A stretch of 64,000 bases of DNA, taken from Colias croceus. Its lineage: Eukaryota; Arthropoda; Insecta; Lepidoptera; Pieridae. Below, piece after piece: positions 1-8,757 of this stretch (the first letter of the stretch is position 1; each line of letters opens with the position of its first letter). The stretch lies in contig NC_059553.1 in the NCBI RefSeq assembly GCF_905220415.1, forward strand, positions 9,572,501 through 9,636,500. Reading direction: 5' to 3'. The notes below the pieces were generated by a model. The model did no database searches, was not told the origin of the DNA, and saw only the letters and a program-made list of their open reading frames with translations. The translations under genes and the position numbers were made by a program.

Positions 1-1400
1 TCAAAGACATTAATTCACATAAGTATGAATGTGTGTGTACCAATTAGAATTGTGTTACTTACAAGGGCACAAAACATCGTTTCAGGTTTCAAAATATTTT
101 ATCCCCCGAACTATTACAATATAAAATTGAACCGACATAAATGCTAGGCTTAAATGCTTCAAGTTCTGTTCTAAATATTCATAGTCTTGTTTTACAATAG
201 ACAACTACGCTCAAATTCGATTCGGTCAATATTTCCGCCGTATGAGCCCCGATTTTAAATTCTTTGACTTTACCAGCAAGCGAACATTTTTTTTACATAT
301 CTTAACATTAACTTTATGTAATCTTTTGCTTAGATTACTAAGCTACTACTTTAATTTACATTAATTCTGAATTGCTACAAAATTTAATGTTTATTCTGTG
401 TTTAAATCCGGGTGGAACCGCGGTCTAAAAGCTAACAAGGATTAGTATTCGTAGATGAACAAGCTATTTGATGACACAAGCCCATAAAAAGACGAATGTA
501 CTTTCAACTGAATAAATTTATACAACTGAGCTATAATATGTACGTATAATATGTTTGCAATAAGATGACCATCACGATAGCATCACTCGTGAACAGCTGG
601 ACCAATTTTGGTAACTTGTCGGATGAATACATGAATACCTAATTCATTATACTTAAAGCAATCATAATAAACAATATATCCGGAAAATCGCAAATCCCAC
701 ACAAACCAAATAGCAACGCCTAATCATTAATGAATATTAAAATAAATCGTTGACTGACAGCCAAATAATAGCGACATTACATTACGAATGGGACTAATTG
801 CCAGCTGTCAACACACCCAGGAATAATACGTTCGTTGATAATCACCAAATGAGGGGTTAAACACATTTAAACGCATCCATCCGTTTTATACCGCACGGCT
901 AAAGAACATAGCTGTTGATGTTTGGTAATAATTCATGCTTGTGTTAGTCGCAAATTGTATGACATAGGAGTAAAATTGCGAGCAATTACAATCTTATTTT
1001 CGCATATTTGTATCATTTTACGTTAGAATTGTGAGTTTATTTAGGTAATGGACGTTTAAGGAATCTGACAAGTTCTATAATTTGATAACAAGTATATAAA
1101 AGCAACTATTCTATAAAAACAATTCATAATAATTTTAATGAATGTTCCTCATCATTTAAAAAACATTAATTTCCTATAACCAAGCAATAATCCCAAGTGA
1201 CACAGTCCATTAAGAATGACCATCCGAAACTATGTAGAGAGTCCCCATAATAATAAAAAAAACTTTTAGCACAGGCTATATTAGTGAAAAGATAAGCGCG
1301 TTCATTAATGGCCTCAAAACATGAAGGTTTTATAGTTACCTACGTGGAAATTATTATTATTTAACATTATTAGTTATTCATCATAATAAATAGTATTATA
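1..1400. other. AT-rich non-coding DNA
   Basis: No open reading frame of note, no RNA gene and no recognisable repeat were found. The sequence is AT-rich with many short A/T runs, as expected of lepidopteran intergenic or intronic DNA. Confidence 0.6.
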
Positions 1401-1591
1401 TCTATACTAATATTATAATGCTGAAGAGTTTGTTTGTTTGAACGCTTTAATCTCGGGAACTACTGGTCCGATTTAAAAAATTCTTTCGGTGTTAGAAAGC
1501 TCATTTATCGAGGAAGGTTATAGGCTATATATCATCACGCTACGACCAACAGGAGCGGAGCCACGGGGGTGAAACCGCGGGGAGCAGCTAG
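1401..1591 (+). mobile_element. Lep1-type Helitron-like element, complete
   Basis: The element starts TCTATACTAATATTATAA and ends GGGAGCAGCTAG. It sits between an A (1400) and a T (1592), the Helitron A|TC...CTAG|T insertion rule, with no target duplication. The body carries the family's conserved core (TCGGGAACTACTGG, TTCTTTCGGTGTTAGA, ACCAACAGGAGCGGAGCCAC, GAAACCGCGG). It has no coding capacity, so it is non-autonomous and would need a Rep/helicase Helitron to move. This is the best reference copy of the family in the window. Confidence 0.85.
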
Positions 1592-1993
1592 TGTCATATA
1601 AGTTTACTTCGTAATAATTATTATACCTAGGTACAGTAATCCAAAAGTAATAATGCGCATAGAAATCTTCGTCACTGTTCGGCAACTGTCATATTCTCGG
1701 AGCGTCCGAAGATGATATCTATATAGAGCGGTTAAATGCATTTTCTTCATGCATAATTAAGTCAAATTATGTTTTGTGCTAAAAGAGATTAATATGTATT
1801 TGTAGGTAAGTAAGGATTTTGTTTCGATAATTCCTTGTAAGTAAATAGCGAGTATAACCCCACGATTGCGAATATATTATCTTTGTTGGATTGATTTACT
1901 TGGAAAATTTTATAGTACTTTTAAAGTGTCTTACTGAAGCTAGTGTAATAATGGTAGAAAAGAAGGTTAAAATAACACAAAATTTATATTGTA

Positions 1994-2205
1994 CTAGCTT
2001 TCCGCCTGCGGCTTCGCCCGCGTTTTCAAAAAAAAACCCGCATAGTTCCCGTTCCCGCGGGATTTCCGGGATAAAACCTAACCTATGTTACTTGTGGATA
2101 ATGTAGCTTTCGAACTGTGAAAGAATTCGGTCCAGTAGTTTATGAGCCTATTCATTACAATCAAACAAACAAACAAAGTTTTCCTCTTTATAATATTAGT
2201 GTAGA
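1994..2205 (-). mobile_element. Lep1-type Helitron-like element, second subfamily
   Basis: On the minus strand it begins TCTACACTAATATTATAAAGAGG after an A and ends GCGGAAAGCTAG before a T. The core differs from the 1401 copy (CCCGCGGGAACGGGAACTATGCGGG, GGCGAAGCCGC), marking a distinct subfamily that recurs at 59990-60479 and 63336. It is intact at both termini and non-coding. Confidence 0.82.
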
Positions 2206-3893
2206 TAAAGTATGGTTTTCAAAACACAGGTTTATATTTAAACCATATATGTAAATCTTATCATTAAAATCTCAGTTCAAAAGTATTTACAGTACTGATC
2301 ATTTTTCAATATTATGACAATTACAAAAAAAAAAAAAAACAATCAAAATCAGGTATTATCTTTATTTCTGACATTTTAGATACATCGGAACTCTTCTTCA
2401 TTTTCACTTTCCCTACTGCCATCACCTGTGTAAATAATTTCATCGATTAATTCAATTCACCTTTAAAAACAAAACCAAGAAAGGTACGTAATAGCAGCTC
2501 TATATAATTCCACACAGAGAAAACACGTGCAGTCACCACCAATATTTAAAGACAACTGACGGATTTTTGAGTTTTTTGACTGACAGGCTACCGTCACCTA
2601 CCACCCGATTTGTTTTTGATTGTGTATGACCGTGAATTGACTTCTATTTCTTTTGAACAAGGTGTAAAATGCAAGTTCGTTGTTTAGGGCTCTTACGATT
2701 CAATGATTCGAGTGTCTTCGGAAATACGACAATTAGCGAAGATTTGCATGCGCATTATTAATTTTGGATTACTGTACTAAGCTTTTAAGCATTATAATAT
2801 AGCCATAATATTAAACCTATGCCCTTTCACGTGTGACTTGTAAAATAAATTTGAAATAATAGTTAATAGGTAAATTGCATAGATAGTGGAACTTAAAAAA
2901 AAAACTTTTTTAATAAAATAAACTTGATGCTTGAAACTTGATGGAAGCATATACGAAGCCGAGTTAAATTCTATATATGTGTTTATTTATTTATTTACCA
3001 ATAAAAATATTTTTTCATTTATAGTTAGATTTTTGCATGCGTTGGAATGTTTTTAGGTTTAAAACTAATATTTGTTTGATAAAAATTGGAATCTATCGAT
3101 CTATTGCAATTCAAAGCTTCGCTTTTATGTGTGACAGGTCTAGGAAATTCATATACAAACTGCAAAGAAATATTGACGAAAAAATCAAACAAGGTATATT
3201 TATTTATTTTTTATTTATTTATTACAAACAAGGTATATTCTATAATAGTTCTAAAAACTAAACTGAAAATTCAAATGAATAAGTGAAATAGTGCGAAAGT
3301 AAGATAAAATAGCTTACGTAGGTTACTTCAAATGTATATTATATCCAAACATAACAAAAACTAAAAATTAATAAAATAAAATTAGAAGCATACTTATTAG
3401 CTAAAACTTGGCCAATTTAAATTTAAAATTAAAAAAAAATAATGCAATTAACCAAATTTCGTAGTATTTAAATCCTTTAATACTAAGTAATGCCCATTCT
3501 AATAATTGAATTCTTAATAAAATAAATTCCTTCATTATCCAAGCTTCCAATCCAAGTATAAGGAACTATAAAAAAGAAACTATAAAACAGTATTAAATGA
3601 CTGAGAATCGCAATATAAATTCCGAGCTTTTAAAATTAAGAACAAACTGAACGATTGTTTTTATTGAAACTTTATTAAATATACTAATAGCCTGTTTCAA
3701 CGCTCGAGTTTCAATTATGAAACAAATTATTAAACTTCCTGCACGTAGATTTTTCATTTTTTTGTACTTTTTGAAAGTACTTTAGTACTTTTTAATAACA
3801 ACACTCCTGAATGTGTGAACTCAAGCTCTTTTTTCTTTTACCTGAAAAAATATTCATCTATAACTCACTGTGGTAACAAATTATCACATAGAC
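2206..3893. other. AT-rich non-coding DNA
   Basis: Mostly A/T-rich sequence with a 14-A run near 2325 and TTTA-rich stretches near 2980 and 3200. A short minus-strand frame near 2376-2450 that looks like a terminal exon is treated as a finding. Nothing else is supported; the small plus-strand frames at 3037-3286 are low-complexity translation. Confidence 0.5.
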
Positions 3894-3896
3894 TAA

Positions 3897-4053
3897 GGGC
3901 CGATTTTTCAATCCATAGTTAAAACTTATCCGCCCAATAGTATTACACGATAATATTAAAATGTCAAATACGGCCAAAGACTACATTTTTGAAATGGTAG
4001 TTTAGTACGTTATTCGACGAATAAGTATTAACTAAGGATTGAAAAATCAGCCC
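3897..4053. mobile_element. MITE, PIF/Harbinger-like (TAA target duplication)
   Basis: Terminal inverted repeats are GGGCCGATTTTTCAATCC at the left and the complement of GGATTGAAAAATCAGCCC at the right; similarity extends further in (TAGTTAAAACTTAT versus ATAAGTATTAACTA). Both sides carry TAA (3894-3896 and 4054-4056), a 3-bp TWA-type duplication expected for PIF/Harbinger elements. At 157 bp it has no coding capacity. A diverged relative lies at 35890-36066. Confidence 0.78.
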
Positions 4054-4152
4054 TAAATAAATAAACCCACATAACAGCTGATTAGCATATACTGTGATTG
4101 AATGAACATCACTTTATCAAAAAGCTTTTGTCCCGAATGTAGTCAATTTAAT

Positions 4153-4308
4153 AGATCCTCTTCACAATCTGCAGCGTTGGCCCAACAAATGATCGTCGAT
4201 GTTGGCCGCCATTATTAATAATGACCTGCAATGACGGCCGATACATTTAGGCCCTTTACACTATCGTTGCCTCTACTCGCCCAACGCTGACCATTGTGAA
4301 GAGGGCCC
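4153..4308. mobile_element. MITE with CTCTTCACAAT inverted repeats
   Basis: The left end CCTCTTCACAATCTGCAGCG is mirrored by CGCTGACCATTGTGAAGAGG at the right end, giving imperfect inverted repeats of about 28 bp around a roughly 100-bp centre. The exact ends and target duplication are uncertain, so no superfamily is assigned. Confidence 0.6.
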
Positions 4309-5250
4309 ATTACAGTATTATTTTCGCTAAATCATCAACGCTCAGCCCGTCCGTGATTATCCGACATATTTCATTAACCAAACAGAAATAGCAACGGGTT
4401 TTCACAATATTATAAACGCTTTAATGTGCACAGATCACGAATGTTTTTGATGAATAAATATGTTAAAAACACGTTAAAATGTTACAATATCACGCTAATG
4501 TAGTGTTATAATATGTCGTATTTTTAAATGGGCAAGTTTAGTGAACTTTAAAAAGGTCATATTTTACTGTTATTAGGTACTGGCTGTTAAGGCAGTACAA
4601 CATTAAAGCATAAATCATAATAATTACGAGTATTGCTGTTTTTATGTTTTCTTTTTTCATTTATCAAATTATAAAAACAGAAAGTTACTGCCAGACTAAA
4701 TAAATAGGGTAATAAAGTGGTAAGTTACTATAAAGTTATATGGAGAAGAACAAAAAAAATCTAGAGCGTTGACATATTAATATTAATATTTTTTTTATAC
4801 AAATCAATTAGATAAAATCAATTTTAAAACCCTTTTTTATACTATATTGGTAATAAAAATAAAACTTAAATACGAATTACGAAGCCTATACATTACATAT
4901 TATTATTATACTCATGTGTGTCCTCTTGTGGGAAAAGGGACAGATGTAAGTGACATCAATTCCGCTGATCGATTTCCTTTATCAAGTGAATGATAATTCA
5001 GAATTCCCTACCGAGATTATTTTCACCGCTCTCACCTGCGTTTTTTAAGAATCACTATAAAGCATACATTGGTTAAATTTACATTGAACAAAATATACTT
5101 AATACTGTATGTTAATAATAATCTCTTTCTCTTCCGGGGTAAAACCTATCCTTTGTGTTAATCCAAGTTACCCTCTATATGTGTGCTCAATTTCATTGTA
5201 ATCGCTTCAGTAGTATTTGCGTGAAAGAGTAACAAACACACACATTTATA
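4309..5250. other. AT-rich non-coding DNA
   Basis: No gene or recognisable repeat between the MITE at 4153 and the repeat ending at 5342. It is A/T-rich with a few short inverted A/T tracts. Confidence 0.5.
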
Positions 5251-5342
5251 AGATCATGGTCAGAGTTACTCAAAATGGAGAAATAAACCGCATCCACGCG
5301 AAGACCGACATCCGTGCGGACGGAGTCGCGGGCGGAAGCTAG
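5250..5342 (+). mobile_element. 3' end of a CTAG-ending repeat (GGACGGAGTCGCGGGCGGAAGCTAG)
   Basis: This fragment ends in a GC-rich block (CGCGAAGACCGACATCCG, GGACGGAGTCGCGGGCGG) followed by AAGCTAG and a T, consistent with a Helitron 3' terminus. The same block recurs at 54540-54615. The sequence upstream (5130-5250) looks like a decayed body of a related element. Confidence 0.6.
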
Positions 5343-5747
5343 TTTATTTATAATATTAGTAGGATTTTATGAACCAGCCAAGACGAAACAAAAACTTCAG
5401 CTCGATATTATTCGTGTTGAATATTTTGTGAGAAAATGCCTATTAATGTATTCATTACTATATTGATAGCTTTCATTTATACGTTGTTGCTTCGAATGAA
5501 GTAATTGATTACCTAGTAAAAGTATTAAAAAAAACATTTTAAAATTAAAGTGCCTTTGGTGAATAAGAGATAACCTGATTAACATATTCAATAAAATTTT
5601 CAGAGAATTTAAATAATTACTAGTGAATGTAATGAAATTTAAACACTTCAGTTAATTTCGCATTATTTAAGTATTTAACAACGTTTCATAGTTTACTTTA
5701 GTTTATGAAAATTAATTCGCCTTTAAAAGTATGTATATGTAAATCGA

Positions 5748-5945
5748 GATAAACTCAAACTCAAACTCAAACTCAAACATTTATTTATTCAATTAGACTT
5801 CTTCCAGAAGCACTTTTGAAACGTCAATACATATTTTTATCATTTACCACCGATTCGGAAAGCAGTATCTATGGAGAAGAATCGGCAAGAAACTCCATAG
5901 TTGCTCTTTTAAATCATTTCAGTATTACAATTTAATTTTACAAAA
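5748..5945 (-). mobile_element. LINE 3' end with (GAGTTT)n tail
   Basis: On the minus strand this reads AACTATGGAGTTTCTTGCCG, then TCTCCATAGATACTGCTTTC, then a tail of (GAGTTT)n, seen on the plus strand as AAACTC repeats at 5752-5780. The same 3' UTR follows coding remnants at 25850-26545, which shows it is the end of a non-LTR retrotransposon. Only the terminal ~200 bp remain, as expected of heavy 5' truncation. Another copy lies at 38170-38275. Confidence 0.75.
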
Positions 5946-6084
5946 TATATAAGTAACCGTACGTATCTTCTATGACTTATAAAAGCTATTATTTACGCAA
6001 ATGTTTGCGTGGATGAATTATTATCATATAAATATATAGAGGATAGAAATTATATATTGCCTGGATTAGCACGTTAGTTATTTA

Positions 6085-6280
6085 CTAGCTGCGCTTCGCG
6101 GTTTCACCCGCGTGGCTCCACTCATGTTGGTCTTAGCGTAATGATAAATAGCCTATAGCCTTCCGCGATAAATGGGCTATCTAACACCGAAAGAATTTTT
6201 CAAATTGGATGAGTAATTCCTGAGATAAGCCCGTTGAAACAAACAAACAAACTCTTCAGATATATAAAATTAAGTATAGA
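6085..6280 (-). mobile_element. Lep1-type Helitron-like element, complete
   Basis: On the minus strand it begins TCTATACTTAATTTTATATA after an A and ends GCGCAGCTAG before a T. It keeps the TTCTTTCGGTGTTAGATAGC core and the GGCTATAGGCTAT segment. It is shifted from the 1401 copy mainly by small substitutions in the first 25 bases. Confidence 0.8.
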
Positions 6281-6846
6281 TTTTACTATAACATCGATAA
6301 TAACTGCTTTATCTTTATTGTGACATGCATATTTATCTACAGTACCATGAAACCATCTGTTCTGTCCTAATATACTACACATGTACATTGTACAACATAA
6401 AAACGAGTGTTACTTTAAATTTTTAAGAACCTCGTAAAGAACCCGCAATGTTAATAGACATTGGGCCCGTAAAAAGTTGGAAAGTCACTTATAAAGTCGG
6501 GAACGCACTTAAAATTTAGACTCGACACTCAAGGACCGCATCTTGGCTGAATTTTGTTTTCAAAGTACTCTTGGACAGTTGTTACGAATAGCAATTAATA
6601 TGGCTTGTAAAAAAAATAATTAATTTCCCCCGTCAATTAGGAAGGTTTTTTGAGATGTTTTTAGAATTTGAAGCGGGCAACGCGTGATATTTTTTATTCA
6701 TTATTATGGTTACTTGACAGCTGTGATTTGAGCTCTCGTTCTCATTAAAATTGCCTCTGTCCGGTTTTCCATCTTAATTAAGTATTGTGCTGCTTGTATT
6801 ATTACGTACTTTCATATTTGAACCAGATGATATTATATAATCTTAA
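6281..6846. other. AT-rich non-coding DNA
   Basis: No gene or recognised repeat. It forms the left flank of the large inverted-repeat complex that starts at 6851. Confidence 0.5.
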
Positions 6847-6850
6847 TATA

Positions 6851-7128
6851 CAGGGTGTCACGGATTTACTATCGTAGGCCTAATGGAGCATATAGTGTTT
6901 AACCTTCTGATGCTGTAAAAAATATTTAAAAAATCCGGTCGTGCAGGAAAAATTATCTTACAACTTTTCAATAAACTTTGTGTTCGTAACCCTAACTACG
7001 CGGATCATACTCGCGAGCGTTATACATAAGCGGTCATTGACCGAACGCGGACTCGAATGCTATGCGTAACCTCGAACCTCGGAAATGAATACCTACCTAC
7101 TGTTTGGATAATATTTTTTAGAGTATAC
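6851..7128 (+). repeat. Left terminal inverted repeat of the composite element
   Basis: This begins CAGGGTGTCACGG and stays alignable with the reverse complement of 16437-16697 until about the motif TGGATAATATTTTTTAGAGTA, after which the two arms diverge. Confidence 0.78.
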
Positions 7129-7381
7129 AAAACACATACAAAAATAATCTTTTTTCGGGCGGTAGGCGTAAAAAAGTACACACGCAATTAATTTACTCTA
7201 TGCTATTTAATTGGTATTTATTTTTAAAAGTATAATAAATAATGCTATAAACCACCTACGTACTTACCGGACCATTTTCCTACAAAATTAACACTCAATC
7301 TCATAGTATAAACCAACAAATCACTTTTTTTTACTTTGTCATTCATAACCTCTCTGGACTTCACTTTTTGCAATCTGTACA

Positions 7382-8152
7382 ATGAATGAAAACACAGATT
7401 TATTGGCAATTAAAGAATCCATGGCACAGATGTCGGAGATGTTTAACAAAAGAATGCTGGAATTCCAAGAGGATCTCAAGAAAACATCCACCACCACTTC
7501 TTTGGCCAGTCCCCCGACTAGGTTGGCATCCGATTTTACAGCGTTCCGCTCCTTTGTTATAACATCCCTGCAATGTCTACAGACTCAGGTTGACTGCCTT
7601 TATAAGTTATATGACAATCAGGAGATGAGAAGTAGAAGGAAGATTTTATTGCTGCATGGTGTTCCGGAGCACAAAGATGAAAATGTGACTTCTGAAACTT
7701 TGAATATATTATCCACCCACTTAAAATTGCCTAATTTGTCAAGCAATGGAGTGAGTCGCTGCCATAGGTTGGGCAGCCCCAAGGAGAACAAACCACGACC
7801 AATTCTTTGTAAACTCCGTAACTTGTCCGACAAGGAGCTCATTTGGTCATCCAAAATAAGTCTCAAGGGTACGGGAATCACTCTCTCGGAGTTTCTCACC
7901 AAAAGCAGACATGAGGTCTTTATGGCTGCTCGGGAACATTTTGGTGTCACTAAATGCTGGACAAGAAATGGCCACATATTTGTCATAGGATCCGGGGGTG
8001 TTCGCCATCGCGTGGAGAGTATCGCTGATTTTAAGCCTATATCTGCATCACAAGACAAACCCAATCCAGGTACCTCTGCTTCATCCCATATTTCCACCAA
8101 AGATAGTAAGATAGTGGTTCGTTCAAAAAGGCTTGTTAAAGGCACCAAATAA
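7382..8152 (+). CDS. LINE ORF1 protein (RNA-binding, L1-like RRM type)
   Basis: This 256-residue frame is intact from ATG to stop. Residues 1-35 are helical and charged, and about 50-80 could form a coiled coil for multimerisation. Residues about 83-170 look like an RRM-type nucleic-acid-binding domain (RRKILLLHGVPE, then GVSRCHRLG, then RPILCKLRNLSDKELIWSSK). About 170-205 look like the C-terminal domain (KSRHEVFMAAREHFGVTKCW, then RNGHIFV). This arrangement is typical of Jockey/CR1-group ORF1 proteins, which coat the element's RNA and help carry it to the genomic target. The lysine-rich tail could add RNA affinity. No zinc knuckle (CCHC) is visible, unlike classical Jockey gag proteins. ORF2 follows after a 605-bp gap. 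The antisense frame at 7618-8184 is a shadow. Confidence 0.8.
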   Translation: MNENTDLLAIKESMAQMSEMFNKRMLEFQEDLKKTSTTTSLASPPTRLASDFTAFRSFVITSLQCLQTQVDCLYKLYDNQEMRSRRKILLLHGVPEHKDENVTSETLNILSTHLKLPNLSSNGVSRCHRLGSPKENKPRPILCKLRNLSDKELIWSSKISLKGTGITLSEFLTKSRHEVFMAAREHFGVTKCWTRNGHIFVIGSGGVRHRVESIADFKPISASQDKPNPGTSASSHISTKDSKIVVRSKRLVKGTK

Positions 8153-8757
8153 CAATAGTACCAAATAATATAATATAGGTACATAGTTCAAATGATCATC
8201 CTTTTCAATATTTCCGTTTCTTCAATTATGTATTATTATTAGTTATTACCGTTTGTATCAATTATTGTCTTTATATGTTAGTTTCACCATTTTATACTAC
8301 TATATAACTATATAACGTCTATCTACCTTCTGCTATATTTAATTATGTTTTACTACCTTCTTTCTAACTGCGTTTACCTTTGTTTGTTTATAATTTGTAT
8401 TCTGTTATAAAGTTGTCAACTGTCAAGTGTCAAGTATTGTCAATGTACGTCTGTCAAATGTCAAATTCTTATTCTACGATAATGTTGCCATTTGTAAATT
8501 AGCTCTTGGAATTGTCATTTACTTTTATGTTTCGTTTTTTTTTTGTTGTTTTTTTTTATTACTTTTTTGGCTTGTATACTAGTTTAATTTATAGATAAAT
8601 TCCGGAGAGTACGAGGTGTAAAGTATAAGTAAGTTTATTTTTATTTATTAGCTGATATTAGTTAACTATTCTGTTTTTTTTTTTTTTTATATATATTTTT
8701 TTAATATTTTTATTATATAAGTAGTATATTATCATTATTAATCTCTATATATTTATA
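8153..8757 (+). other. ORF1-ORF2 spacer of the LINE
   Basis: This 605-bp AT-rich spacer has stops in all plus frames. It includes a cluster of TGTCAA motifs at about 8413-8466 (CTGTCAACTGTCAAGTGTCA, later GTCTGTCAAATGTCAA) and poly-T tracts near 8528 and 8672. Most LINEs of this type have overlapping or closely spaced ORFs, so the spacer is long and may hold an unrecognised insertion or a translation-reinitiation region. Confidence 0.5.

Noticed and set aside
7618..8184. 188-codon frame antisense to ORF1
   Set aside because: It is a shadow of the LINE ORF1; it has no domain of its own.
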